64,000 nt of DNA from Flavobacterium sp. HJJ (GCF_015351475.1 NZ_JADKPR010000003.1:237744-301743); one strand, 5' to 3'; positions 16,167 through 25,089 are shown, counted from the stretch's first letter. A program made the numbers and translations. Notes: generated from the letters alone by a model not told the origin.

Positions 16167-17273
16167 ATGAGCAAGACAATTTTCGAACCATACAATTTAA
16201 ATGGGTTACAATTAAGAAATCGTATCGTAATGGCACCTATGACCCGCTCTAGAGCTGATAATGAAGGAAACGCTGCCACAGAACTTATCGCAGAATATTA
16301 CAGACAGCGAGCATCGGCAGGATTAATCATTACAGAAGGAACTTTCATCAGTCCCGAAGCCGTTGGTTATATAAATGTACCTGCCATTTATTCAAAAGAG
16401 CAAATAGAAGGTTGGAAATTAACTACCCAAGCTGTACACCAAGAAGGAGGAAGTATTTTTGCCCAATTATGGCATACAGGGGCTATTTCCCATCCTGATT
16501 TGCAAAACGGGAACAAACCACTTGGACCATCGGCTGTTAATCCCAACCAACAGGTATTTACTTTTGAGGGGTTTAAGGATACGGTAGAAGCACAGGCAAT
16601 GACCATTGCCGATATTAAAAGAACCATAAAAGATTTCAAACAAGCAGCAATCAATGCTTTTGAGGCTGGATTTGATGGTGTTGAAATACACAGTGCCAAT
16701 GGTTTTTTGTTACAGCAATTTTTACATAAAAACTCAAATCATAGGACAGATGAATATGGAGGGTCTATAGAAAACAGAGCTCGTATAATTTTTGAAATAC
16801 TAGACGAATTAAAAACCGTAATTGATCTATCAAAAGCAGGAATACGTTTTAACCCTTCAATTCACGGAATTATGGGCATTGAAGCTGATGATGAGACTAT
16901 TGCTTTGTATAACTATATTGCAAACCGATTAAATGATTATAATTTAGCATACATCCATCTTACAGAGCCTTTTACAGATGTATCTAATGTGAGTTTAGCT
17001 ATTCAAAACGTAGCAAAACATTTCCGTGGATTTTACAAAGGTACTATCATCACAAATGTCCGCTATACAAAAGAAACTGCCAATAAAGTTATAGCATCTG
17101 GCGATGCAGATTTAGCAGCGTTTGGAGTTCCCTTTATCGCGAATCCTGATTTAGTTGAACGTTTTAAGGCCGATGCTGTACTTAATGCACCTGACCCAAA
17201 CACTTTTTATACTTCCGGAGAAAAGGGGTATACTGATTATCCGAAAATGACTGAAGTTTCTAACTCCATCTAA
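16167..17273 (+). CDS. Old yellow enzyme family alkene reductase
   Basis: A 368-residue FMN-dependent TIM-barrel oxidoreductase, full length for the NemA/OYE group. Motifs seen: the N-terminal LRNRIVMAPMTRSRA, FMN-contacting FAQLWHTG (Q100), the substrate-anchoring pair H175 and N178 in EIHSANGFLLQQFL, HRTDEYGGSIENR, and the C-terminal phosphate-binding region ADLAAFGVPFIANPDL. Such enzymes use NADPH to reduce activated C=C bonds (enones, maleimides), nitro groups and nitrate esters. It is first in an operon with an NmrA-like gene and an AraC gene (18- and 8-base gaps). Confidence 0.95.
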   Translation: MSKTIFEPYNLNGLQLRNRIVMAPMTRSRADNEGNAATELIAEYYRQRASAGLIITEGTFISPEAVGYINVPAIYSKEQIEGWKLTTQAVHQEGGSIFAQLWHTGAISHPDLQNGNKPLGPSAVNPNQQVFTFEGFKDTVEAQAMTIADIKRTIKDFKQAAINAFEAGFDGVEIHSANGFLLQQFLHKNSNHRTDEYGGSIENRARIIFEILDELKTVIDLSKAGIRFNPSIHGIMGIEADDETIALYNYIANRLNDYNLAYIHLTEPFTDVSNVSLAIQNVAKHFRGFYKGTIITNVRYTKETANKVIASGDADLAAFGVPFIANPDLVERFKADAVLNAPDPNTFYTSGEKGYTDYPKMTEVSNSI

Positions 17274-17291
17274 ATTTTAAAAAATTAAACA

Positions 17292-18149
17292 ATGATTAAG
17301 AAAATAACAGTAATTGGAGCAACAGGAATGATAGGTACTCCTGTAACCAAAGAATTGATAAAAGCAGGCTTTGAAGTAACAGCTTTTGTAAGAAACATTG
17401 AAAAAGAAAAACATATTTTTCCATCGGGTGTACATTTTGTGCAAGGCGACCTCAAAAACGTATCGAACATTTCCAAAGCAATAAAAGATGCAGATGCGGT
17501 TTACATCAGTATATCTTCAGGTCCTAACGATACCGAAAACGGATTTAATCCTGAAGCAGGTGGCGTGGATAATATTATTACTGCCCTTAAAACATCATCT
17601 GTAAAACGAGTTGGATTTTTATCCTCGTTTTTGGCAAGAAACTACAAAGGCGATTGGTGGGTGATGAATGCCAAAAAACAAGCGGTTCAAAAAATTAAAA
17701 ATGCGGGTATTCCATATACCATATTTTATCCTGCCAATTTTATGCAAAATTTTAATGGCGGAATGAGAGATGGAAATAAGGTAAACATCATCGGAACATC
17801 CAATGAAAAATCATGGTGGATAGATGCCGAAGACTTTGGTAAACAAGTAGCAAATGCTTTTAAAACTGAAAAATCATTGAATAGAGAATATGCTGTACAA
17901 GGCTTGGAACCTTTAACTACAACAGAAGCAGCCAAAATTTTTGTAGAAAACCATACCAAAGAAAAATTAACGATTGCAAAATTACCAATCGGGATAGCTA
18001 AATTTTTATCTTTGTTTATAAAGCCTTTACGATATGTTGTGCCATTAATATCGGTAATGAACAGCAACAAAGAAATTTTTGAAGCTCAAAAAACTTGGGA
18101 CGAATTGGGCAAGCCAACAATAACGGTAGCGAAATTTGCAAAAAAATAA
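17292..18149 (+). CDS. NmrA-like NAD(P)H-binding oxidoreductase
   Basis: A 285-residue atypical SDR. Rossmann motif VIGATGMIGTPV lies at the N-terminus, and VQGDLKN supplies the usual acidic contact. No YxxxK pair is visible where classical SDRs have it. The C-terminal half (GLEPLTTTEAAKIF) is typical of the NAD(P)H azoreductase/NmrA group. It sits between the old yellow enzyme and an AraC regulator in one transcription unit, so a linked redox role is likely. Confidence 0.88.
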   Translation: MIKKITVIGATGMIGTPVTKELIKAGFEVTAFVRNIEKEKHIFPSGVHFVQGDLKNVSNISKAIKDADAVYISISSGPNDTENGFNPEAGGVDNIITALKTSSVKRVGFLSSFLARNYKGDWWVMNAKKQAVQKIKNAGIPYTIFYPANFMQNFNGGMRDGNKVNIIGTSNEKSWWIDAEDFGKQVANAFKTEKSLNREYAVQGLEPLTTTEAAKIFVENHTKEKLTIAKLPIGIAKFLSLFIKPLRYVVPLISVMNSNKEIFEAQKTWDELGKPTITVAKFAKK

Positions 18150-18157
18150 TAAAATCT

Positions 18158-19054
18158 ATGACACATTATAAAACCATAAGTGAATTATTTAAAGCTAACG
18201 GATTCTCGCCTCCAGAAAATCCGTTATTGGGGGTATTAACTTTTGAACAAGCCGAAGATTGCCCCTTTGTGGAAAAAGAGTTTACAATGGCATTTTATGG
18301 CATTTCATATAATAAATTTGAAACAGGTACTCTTTCTTATGGCAAAACTAAATATGACCACGACAATGGTTCAATGGCATTTGTAAAGCCTCATCAGAAA
18401 ATAAAAATGGCTAATTTAAAAAATGCTGAAAAAGGATTTTTACTATATATTCACGAGGATTTTTTATTCAATTCTAATCTTTATTCCGAAATAAAAAAAT
18501 ACGGATATTTTGATTACGAAGTAAACGAAGCCCTTCATTTATCACCAAAAGAGGAGGAAATTATTTGGGACTTGTTCAATAAAATAAAATCGGAATATTA
18601 CAATAATCAGGATGATTTTAGTAGAGATATAATGATTACTCATATTGATTCTATTTTGAAATATTCGCAGCGGTTTTACAAACGGCAATTTTTAAACAGA
18701 GCAGTTCTTTCAGGCACAACGGTTTCAAAATTTACAAATGTTTTGACTGCTTATTTTGAAAATGGAAGTTTTCAAAAAAACGGTTTGCCAAGCGTAAAAT
18801 ATATGGCAGGACAATTAAACTTATCGCCAAGGTATTTGAGCGATTTACTGAAACAGGAAACAGGCAAAACAGCTTTGGAACACATACACATAGCATTGGT
18901 TATGGAAGCCAAAAATTTATTAATGAGTACCGATAAAACCGTAGCAGAAACAGCCTATCAATTGGGCTTTGAAAATGCTCCGTATTTTTCAAGATTGTTC
19001 AAAAAAGAAGTAGGACAAACGCCCACCGAATACAGAGAGCGGTTTTTGAATTGA
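18158..19054 (+). CDS. AraC-family regulator, paralogue of the one at 5097-5993
   Basis: A 298-residue regulator. The ATG at 18158 lies eight bases after the previous stop; a longer frame from 18095 would overlap the NmrA-like gene. It aligns along its whole length with the AraC protein at 5097-5993 (shared strings include EVNEALHLSP, LLKQETGKTALE and YFSRLFKKEVG). The C-terminal domain carries VKYMAGQLNLSPRYLSDLL and VAETAYQLGFENAPYFSRLF, the two helix-turn-helix units. Both paralogues are the last gene of the operon that probably contains their target promoter. Confidence 0.9.
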   Translation: MTHYKTISELFKANGFSPPENPLLGVLTFEQAEDCPFVEKEFTMAFYGISYNKFETGTLSYGKTKYDHDNGSMAFVKPHQKIKMANLKNAEKGFLLYIHEDFLFNSNLYSEIKKYGYFDYEVNEALHLSPKEEEIIWDLFNKIKSEYYNNQDDFSRDIMITHIDSILKYSQRFYKRQFLNRAVLSGTTVSKFTNVLTAYFENGSFQKNGLPSVKYMAGQLNLSPRYLSDLLKQETGKTALEHIHIALVMEAKNLLMSTDKTVAETAYQLGFENAPYFSRLFKKEVGQTPTEYRERFLN

Positions 19055-19136
19055 ACAAAATGTAGCGGTCATTTGTAGCATATTTATGAAAAAAAGTGCT
19101 GTCAAAGAAGTAGTTTAAATCTAAAAGCAATAAGAT

Positions 19137-19505
19137 ATGAATGTTGAGGATTTTAGAAAATATTGTCTATCTCTAAATGGTGTGACTGAAAAAATGCCAT
19201 TTGGAAAAGCAACAAGTCAATACGATCGTAATTTACTTGTCTTCTCCATTGGTGATAAATGGTTTTGCCTTGTAAATATTGAGATTTTTGACTTCTGCGT
19301 TCTAAAATCAGAACCCGATTTAATTGAAGAATTACGCATTCAATACGACAGCATCCGCCCCGGCTATCATATGAATCACAAACATTGGATTTCAGTATAT
19401 TTCAATACAGATGTTCCAGATAACAAAATTAAAGAGTTGGTACAAAAATCACATAACCTTATAATTGATGGTCTATCAAAAAAGCAAAAAGAAAGCTTAA
19501 ATTAG
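19137..19505 (+). CDS. MmcQ/YjbR family DNA-binding-like protein
   Basis: A 122-residue protein with the family layout: FRKYCLSLNGVTEKMPFG at the N-terminus, a central WFCLVNIEIFDFCVLKSEPD strand pair, and HMNHKHWISVYFNTDVPDNKIKELVQKSH at the C-terminus. The CyaY-like fold of YjbR proteins suggests nucleic-acid binding, but no function is proven. It is followed 26 bases later by a related gene, so this is a tandem duplication. Confidence 0.85.
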   Translation: MNVEDFRKYCLSLNGVTEKMPFGKATSQYDRNLLVFSIGDKWFCLVNIEIFDFCVLKSEPDLIEELRIQYDSIRPGYHMNHKHWISVYFNTDVPDNKIKELVQKSHNLIIDGLSKKQKESLN

Positions 19506-19531
19506 ATTAATGTAGCAAAAGTCAAATAATA

Positions 19532-19882
19532 ATGGATATAGAAACATTTAGAGCATACTGTTTATCCTTTCCTGATACGCACGACGGAATGCCTTTTCAA
19601 GGTTTTTTTAAGAATTCACGAGCTATCTTAGTGTTTTATGCAGGAAAGAAAATGTTTTGTTTTTTTGATATTGATAGATTCGATTATTGCACTATAAAAT
19701 GTAATCCTGAAACTATTGAAGAACTCAGAGAACAGGAAGGTTTTGAAAAACCATTCAATCTGAGTTGGAAACATTGGATTAATGTTAGTCTTGAAGGCAA
19801 TGTTCCTGACGAAATTATAAAGGATTTAGTTGAAAAATCATATCAATTAGTTGCAAAAGGCGGGGCAAAGGGAAATAAATAA
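19532..19882 (+). CDS. MmcQ/YjbR family protein, second copy
   Basis: A 116-residue relative of the upstream gene. The same blocks recur in order: FRAYCLSFPDTHDGMPFQ, MFCFFDIDRFDYCTIKCNPE and LSWKHWINVSLEGNVPDEIIKDLVEKSY. The two copies have diverged by about half of their residues, so the duplication is old. It lies 19 bases ahead of the DUF5131 gene and is likely co-transcribed with it. Confidence 0.85.
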   Translation: MDIETFRAYCLSFPDTHDGMPFQGFFKNSRAILVFYAGKKMFCFFDIDRFDYCTIKCNPETIEELREQEGFEKPFNLSWKHWINVSLEGNVPDEIIKDLVEKSYQLVAKGGAKGNK

Positions 19883-19901
19883 AATTAGAGAATAATAAAT
19901 T

Positions 19902-20642
19902 ATGTCGGTTATCTGGAATTTATGGCACGGATGCATTAAAATCACTGAAGGATGTAAAAATTGCTACGTTTTTCGGAGAGATGCCTTATACGGTATCGAC
20001 AGTAAAAATGTGTACAAGACCCGAAATTTTGATTTACCTTTAAAAAGAAAAAGGGACAAAAGCTACAAAATACCTTCTGGCGAACACGTGTGGACTTGCT
20101 TCACTTCTGATTTTTTTATAGAAGAAGCAGACGATTGGCGTGATGAGGCTTGGAAAATGATAAAACTTCGCCAAGACCTCACTTTTTCAATGGCAACAAA
20201 ACGGATAGACCGAGTACAACAATGCCTTCCAAATGATTGGGGTTCTGGTTATGACAATGTAAAGCTTTATTGTTCTGTTGAAAACCAAAAACAGGCAGAA
20301 CTACGGCTCCCAACATTTAAAAAATTACCCTTCGCAAAAAAGGGAATCATTTGTGAACCTCTTTTAGGAACTATCGATCTCTCACAGCATTTAAAAGGCG
20401 ATTGGATAGAACAAGTTGTTGTGGGGGGCGAATCTGGTGATAATGCTCGTGTTTGCAATTATAATTGGATAATCGAAATTAGAAATGCCTGTGTAGAAAA
20501 TAATGTTTCTTTCATTTTTAAACAAACAGGTACCTTGTTTGTAAAAGAAAGTAAAAGCTATAAAATACCAAGAAAACTTCAATCTTCTCAAGCTCGAAAA
20601 GCAAAATTAAACTTCAATTCAGAATCCAATTTAAGTGTTTAA
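19902..20642 (+). CDS. DUF5131 / phage Gp37-Gp68 family (three-Cys motif) protein
   Basis: A 246-residue protein. The N-terminal WHGCIKITEGCKNCYVFRRD has the three closely spaced cysteines typical of this family, which resembles radical-SAM proteins. Further family blocks are SDFFIEEADDWRDEAW, LTFSMATKRIDRV, KGIICEPLLG and VVGGESGDNARVC. Family members occur in phages and defence-like cassettes, often beside a partner called TcmP; no such partner is seen here. Its neighbours are two MmcQ/YjbR genes. The biochemical role is unknown. Confidence 0.85.
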   Translation: MSVIWNLWHGCIKITEGCKNCYVFRRDALYGIDSKNVYKTRNFDLPLKRKRDKSYKIPSGEHVWTCFTSDFFIEEADDWRDEAWKMIKLRQDLTFSMATKRIDRVQQCLPNDWGSGYDNVKLYCSVENQKQAELRLPTFKKLPFAKKGIICEPLLGTIDLSQHLKGDWIEQVVVGGESGDNARVCNYNWIIEIRNACVENNVSFIFKQTGTLFVKESKSYKIPRKLQSSQARKAKLNFNSESNLSV

Positions 20643-20682
20643 TCATTGAGATTGGCAGACAAATTAAACTGATTTTAACTGA

Positions 20683-21504
20683 TTATCGCAGATTGCTATT
20701 TAAAAACTCCGTAGGGCTTTTACCAAATTGTTTTTTGAAGGCAAATGAGAAATGGGATAAGTTTTCAAAACCCACTTCATAAAAAACATCAATAGGTTTT
20801 CTCTTTTTTTCAGTTATTTGAAAACGGGCTAGTTCCAGTCGCTTTTGGGTAATCCACTTTTGTGGTGTTGTATTGAAAGCCTTTTTAAAGTCACGTTTAA
20901 AAGTGGTCAAACTTCGCCCGGTCAGGTAACCAAATTTTTCTATTGGCATATTGAACATATAATTACGTTCCATAAATTCGACAAGGTTGATTTTATGAGG
21001 TTCTGAAAAGTCAGATAAAATGTTGTCGATATCTTTGTTTATGGAGCGCAAAACGGTAATCGCTTCCTGAATTTTCAATTGGGAAAGCTCTTGCGGCAAT
21101 TTGTAGTTTAGGTCGAAATACGGCAAGATCGAAGCAAAAAAACTGTCAAGCAAAGGACTTTGGGACAACGGAATGATGTAATCGGTTTTAGAAACCAGAG
21201 TGGCTTGCAATTTTTTTTGTTCGTAAAATGCCCTTAAAACATCCTGTGTCAGTTTTACCACAATGGCTCTGTAAGGCAGGCCGTCTTTATCGGATTTTAT
21301 TAATGTAGATAGTTGATTTCTTGGGAAAAGAAGCGTTTCGCCCAACCCAAAAACATAGGTTTTATTTAACTGAATAACTTTTAATTCGCCCGACAGCACC
21401 CGAACAACGCAATGTTCCTCCGCAATCATTTCGGTATTGTTTCGAGTAGATCCGCTGCAGCTGAAAACAATTTCAGCGTTTTTATTGATTTGTTTTGTTG
21501 CCAT
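20683..21504 (-). CDS. AraC-family transcriptional regulator
   Basis: A 273-residue regulator from a different AraC subgroup than the two paralogues in this window. It has a cupin-like N-terminal half (VRVLSGELKVIQL, GLGETLLFPRNQ) and a C-terminal DNA-binding domain with PIEKFGYLTGRSLTTFKRDF and PIDVFYEVGFENLSHFSFAF. It lies 56 bases downstream of an SDR gene on the same strand and is probably co-transcribed. The SDR promoter region carries the ACTTTTG-N27-TATCTTTG arrangement also seen at the other AraC-linked operons. Confidence 0.9.
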   Translation of the reverse strand: MATKQINKNAEIVFSCSGSTRNNTEMIAEEHCVVRVLSGELKVIQLNKTYVFGLGETLLFPRNQLSTLIKSDKDGLPYRAIVVKLTQDVLRAFYEQKKLQATLVSKTDYIIPLSQSPLLDSFFASILPYFDLNYKLPQELSQLKIQEAITVLRSINKDIDNILSDFSEPHKINLVEFMERNYMFNMPIEKFGYLTGRSLTTFKRDFKKAFNTTPQKWITQKRLELARFQITEKKRKPIDVFYEVGFENLSHFSFAFKKQFGKSPTEFLNSNLR

Positions 21505-21560
21505 AATACAAAGGTAAAAAAATAAGGCTCAACGACGTGAACCTTATTTTTTTCAATTAA

Positions 21561-22598
21561 TTAAATGTCAAATTTTATCTGCGTTAATTCTTCACTCAGT
21601 GTCCAAAGTTTTTGAGCTGATTCTGCATCCAATGCAAACGGTGCTGTACCAGGAAATCCCGCAGGATTTTTATAGGCTGCTGCAATGCTGTCATAATTAG
21701 CCGCATCATATTGAGCAATTTCAACATCTTCCAAATACACACCTCCAATGTTTTCAAGCTGTGGACTCGTTGCAGCCCAAACCGCTGTTGCAGCTCCCTG
21801 TTCTTTAGTTTTTTTTATTTTATCCATTGATGCTTCTGCCTCTTTGTTCGGAGTACCGTCAGGATGTAATATACCTAAAGTAACAAAATCTTCAAATGTC
21901 ATATGCTTACCCAAATTGGTTTCCAAGCTCAAACCAGGATTCAGAGCATAAGCCCGAACGCCAAATTGTTGTCCTCTTTTGTCTAATTCTACGGCAAAAA
22001 GAATATTTGCAGTTTTAGATTGTCCATAAGCCACAAATTTATCGTACTCTCTTTGGTTAAAGTTTATGTCATCAAAAAGAATTGGTGAGAAATGATGTGA
22101 TGATGACGAAACATTAACCACTCTTGCTCCATTTGCTTTTTTTAATGCATCCCAAAGTTTGGCCGTTAGTTGAAAATGACCTAAATGATTGGTAGAAAAC
22201 TGTCCTTCGTTACCTTTGGAATCACGATGTAGTGGCGTCCACATAATGCCCGCATTGTTAATAAGCAAATGCAATGATCTGCCAGAGGCTATAAATTTCT
22301 CTCCAAAAGCGTTGATAGAAGCAGGTGCTGCCAAGTCTAATGCTTCTACTTCTACATTGGCAATTCCATTTACAATTTCTTTTGATTTTTCTACATTTCT
22401 AGACGGAATGATAACTGTTGCTCCAGCCGATGTTAACGCTTTGGTGATTTCTAAACCATAACCTCCATCACCACCTGTAATGATAGCGGTTTTTCCTGTA
22501 AGGTCAATTCCCTTGATAACATCTTTTGTTGTTGATGTTGCGTTGAAGCCAGAACCTATCGGTTTTTGCAAGGCTCCGCTGTAATTTTTTTGTCCCAT
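21561..22598 (-). CDS. SDR oxidoreductase (WWOX/retinol-dehydrogenase-like)
   Basis: A 345-residue extended SDR. After a 30-residue leader come ITGGDGGYG (dinucleotide motif), LLINNAGIMWTPL, the serine block VNVSSSSHHFSP, and the YGQSKTAN active-site pair. A C-terminal extension ending in ESAQKLWTLSEELTQ is typical of this Bacteroidota and fungal group acting on lipophilic alcohols or ketones. It is probably expressed with the AraC gene downstream. Confidence 0.9.
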   Translation of the reverse strand: MGQKNYSGALQKPIGSGFNATSTTKDVIKGIDLTGKTAIITGGDGGYGLEITKALTSAGATVIIPSRNVEKSKEIVNGIANVEVEALDLAAPASINAFGEKFIASGRSLHLLINNAGIMWTPLHRDSKGNEGQFSTNHLGHFQLTAKLWDALKKANGARVVNVSSSSHHFSPILFDDINFNQREYDKFVAYGQSKTANILFAVELDKRGQQFGVRAYALNPGLSLETNLGKHMTFEDFVTLGILHPDGTPNKEAEASMDKIKKTKEQGAATAVWAATSPQLENIGGVYLEDVEIAQYDAANYDSIAAAYKNPAGFPGTAPFALDAESAQKLWTLSEELTQIKFDI

Positions 22599-22629
22599 TT
22601 TTTAAATTCATTTTAAATTTTTATTGAGA

Positions 22630-22671
22630 CAAAGATAGAATGCGTATCGCCAGTGCGTTTTGTTCAAAAGT
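22630..22671 (-). promoter_or_regulatory. Candidate AraC-activated promoter (SDR 21561)
   Basis: On the minus strand ACTTTTG (22665-22671) is followed after 27 bases by TATCTTTG (22630-22637), a perfect TAnnTTTG box, 31 bases before the ATG. The TTTTG-to-box distance equals that of the two other AraC-linked promoters in this window. The surrounding bases differ, as expected for a regulator from another subgroup. Confidence 0.5.
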
Positions 22672-22724
22672 CCGAATTACTTTGTTTAAAAGGTCATTTT
22701 TTTTATTGATTTTGTTTGTTCTGA

Positions 22725-23729
22725 TTATTTGATTTTAATGACAACTTTACCTTTGGCACGTCCTGATTCTACATAAGTCATAGCATCGTTGGTTTGCTCA
22801 AATGGGAACGCCCTATCTATAACTGGTTTTATAATACCTGATTCTATTAATTGGGTAATTTGTTGTAATTGGCTTCCTTCGGCCCTCATAAACAAAAAGT
22901 TAAAATTAACACCTAACTTTTTTGCTTTTCCTCTTACCGATCTACTCAATAGTCCCATCAGTATTCGAAAAGGCCAGGCTAACCCAATTTCTTTTGCAAA
23001 TTCTGGAGTAGGCGGACCAGTCAAAGAAACAACTGTACCTCTTGGTTTTAAAATTTTTAACGAATCTTCAAGGATTTTTGCTTCTCTATTGCTATGCAAT
23101 ACCACATCATAATCTTTTAAAATAGCAGCAAAATCTTGTGTTTTGTAGTCAATAACCAAATCGGCACCGAGACTTTTGACCAAAGCCGTATTTGCCGAAC
23201 TGGTTGTTGTGGCTACAAATGCACCCAAATGTTTGGCTAACTGAATGGCAAAAGTACCCACGCCTCCGGAACCCGCTTGAATGAACACTTTTTGCCCTTT
23301 TTTCAAATTGGCAATTTCAACAAGAGCTTGCCAGACTGTCAATCCAACCAATGGAATAGAAGCAGCTTCATCCATTGTAATATTTTTGGGTTTTAATGCT
23401 AAATCGCCTTCGTTTACGGCAATCTGTTCTGCAAATGTGCCTATTCTGTGGTCGCCAACTCTGGAATATACTTCGTCGCCGACTTTAAATTTTGAAACTT
23501 TTGCTCCTACTTTGGTGATAACGCCCGCCATATCGTGTCCGTTTATAAAAGGAGCTTTGTAAGGTAAAAATAGTTTGAAATTGCCATTTCTAATAAGTGA
23601 ATCCAATAAATTTACACCGGCACTATGAATTTGAACTAATACTTGATTTTCGGTTATATTGGGGTCAGCCACTTGAGTCAGTTGCAATTTTTCTTTTTTG
23701 CTGTATTTTTTTACTATGAATGCTTTCAT
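22725..23729 (-). CDS. Zinc-independent MDR, NADP-dependent quinone-oxidoreductase-like
   Basis: A 334-residue medium-chain dehydrogenase/reductase. N-terminal GroES-like half with NGHDMAGVITKVG, then the Rossmann motif AGSGGVGTFAIQLAKHLG. The cysteine ligands of catalytic and structural zinc are absent, which places it with quinone and enone reductases (QOR/zeta-crystallin type). It lies 16 bases downstream of an SDR gene in the same direction, so the two form a unit, probably under the HxlR gene divergent from it. Confidence 0.9.
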   Translation of the reverse strand: MKAFIVKKYSKKEKLQLTQVADPNITENQVLVQIHSAGVNLLDSLIRNGNFKLFLPYKAPFINGHDMAGVITKVGAKVSKFKVGDEVYSRVGDHRIGTFAEQIAVNEGDLALKPKNITMDEAASIPLVGLTVWQALVEIANLKKGQKVFIQAGSGGVGTFAIQLAKHLGAFVATTTSSANTALVKSLGADLVIDYKTQDFAAILKDYDVVLHSNREAKILEDSLKILKPRGTVVSLTGPPTPEFAKEIGLAWPFRILMGLLSRSVRGKAKKLGVNFNFLFMRAEGSQLQQITQLIESGIIKPVIDRAFPFEQTNDAMTYVESGRAKGKVVIKIK

Positions 23730-23745
23730 ATTTATTTTCTATATT

Positions 23746-24543
23746 TTATTTATTTAATTGCTTAAGAACATTTTTTTCTAAAATTCCATAAGCAAAATGT
23801 TGTAGATTAATCATAACTGAAGTACCCTTACCAACAATATTTCTGAATTTAGGTTGGTCTGTTAGAACTACTTTAATCACTTTTTCGACAACTAATTTTG
23901 GATCTTCGGCTTTACTTAATAATTCGTCAGAGAATTTTTGAATTTTATTTCTTAAAGAGTCATAGTCGGGAATTCTATTTATAGTGGCAATTGAATTATT
24001 TATAACATTTGTTTTAAATGCAGCTGGTTCGATCATTGCAACACTAATATTAAACTCATTCAATTCATATCGCAATGATTTGAAATACCCTTCTAAAGCG
24101 TGTTTAGAAGCGGCGTAGTAAGCAGTATTAGGAAAAGAAACAAGCCCTATAATAGAACTTACGGTAATGATTTTACCGGATTTTTGTTTTCTAAAATGTG
24201 GTAATATTGCGTTTGTTACTTTAATAGTTCCCCAAAAGTTAGTTTCCAATTGCTGTCTGCCTAATTCAATAGGAATTTCTTCAGCAATACCTGCTACTAA
24301 AAAGCCTGCATTGTTAATCAAAATATCCAATTTTGGTATTTCTTTAAATAGTCTTTCGGAAAAAGAACTAATTGACTGCTCCGAATCCAAATCTAAAGCT
24401 ATCATTTTAAATGGTACTGTTGCTCCGTACTTTTCAGGATTTCTGCTGGTACCAATTACATTGTAGCCATTTTGATGCAGCTTGTTTGCGATTAACAAAC
24501 CAAAACCTGATGAGGCTCCTGTTACTAAAATATTTTGTTTCAT
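23746..24543 (-). CDS. Short-chain dehydrogenase/reductase
   Basis: A 265-residue classical SDR with TGASSGFG at the N-terminus, LINNAGFLVAG, the serine block VSSIIGLVS and the YYAASK active-site pair. It is divergent from an HxlR gene 101 bases away, with a palindrome between, and is followed by an MDR gene. HxlR-controlled SDR/MDR pairs commonly respond to reactive carbonyls; the actual substrate is unknown. Confidence 0.92.
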   Translation of the reverse strand: MKQNILVTGASSGFGLLIANKLHQNGYNVIGTSRNPEKYGATVPFKMIALDLDSEQSISSFSERLFKEIPKLDILINNAGFLVAGIAEEIPIELGRQQLETNFWGTIKVTNAILPHFRKQKSGKIITVSSIIGLVSFPNTAYYAASKHALEGYFKSLRYELNEFNISVAMIEPAAFKTNVINNSIATINRIPDYDSLRNKIQKFSDELLSKAEDPKLVVEKVIKVVLTDQPKFRNIVGKGTSVMINLQHFAYGILEKNVLKQLNK

Positions 24544-24577
24544 TTTAATCGTATTTAAAAATTAATTCATATTTTTG

Positions 24578-24623
24578 CTTGCATATTGCAAGTGCAAATA
24601 TATAAATTACTTTCAATACGCAA
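24578..24623. promoter_or_regulatory. Divergent SDR/HxlR promoters with palindromic operator
   Basis: The 15-base palindrome CTTGCA-TAT-TGCAAG (24578-24592) lies between the divergent genes. For the HxlR gene, TTG at 24586-24588 (inside the palindrome) is 19 bases from TACTTTCA at 24608-24615. For the SDR, on the minus strand, TTG (forward 24621-24623) is 18 bases from TATATTTG (forward 24595-24602). The operator thus overlaps the HxlR -33 element and sits just downstream of the SDR -7 box, so one bound dimer could control both. Confidence 0.65.
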
Positions 24624-24644
24624 GTGTTTTTTAAAAATAATTTT

Positions 24645-25064
24645 ATGAAAGAAATAAAAAAAAGATCGGATTGTCCTATTAGCTGTACGTTAGATGTCTT
24701 TGGAGACAAGTGGTCGCTGCTGATTATTAGAGATATGATGTTTCGTCAAAAATCAACTTATGGCGAGTTTTTGAAATCGGAAGAGAAAATTGCTACGAAT
24801 ATTTTAGCATCAAGACTTCAAAATTTAGAAGAAAATAAACTTATCGAAAAATTAGAACACCCGGAAAGTAAGGCAAAAGTTTTATATAAACTCACCCAAA
24901 AAGCAATCGATTTATTGCCCATTATTGTAGAAATGCATTTGTGGGCTGATAAATATTTTGAGATTCCAGCTGACATTAAAGTACTGATAAATGAAGCCAA
25001 AAAAGGGAAAGAAGAATTTATAAAAGCAACCGCAAATCTATTAAAGAAGCAAATAAGCGCCTAA
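24645..25064 (+). CDS. HxlR-family winged-helix regulator
   Basis: A 139-residue regulator. The start at 24645 (MKEIKKRSDCPISCTLDVFGDKWSLLI) was taken because it gives the usual short lead to the conserved CPIS...GDKWSLLI core; the ORF extends seven codons further up. The recognition region reads TNILASRLQNLEENKLIEKL and the wing VLYKLTQKAIDL. It is divergent from an SDR-MDR pair and presumably represses it. The Cys pair at the N-terminus is a plausible electrophile sensor. Confidence 0.92.
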   Translation: MKEIKKRSDCPISCTLDVFGDKWSLLIIRDMMFRQKSTYGEFLKSEEKIATNILASRLQNLEENKLIEKLEHPESKAKVLYKLTQKAIDLLPIIVEMHLWADKYFEIPADIKVLINEAKKGKEEFIKATANLLKKQISA

Positions 25065-25089
25065 AAAAGGAAAGGATATTCGGGTGTGA

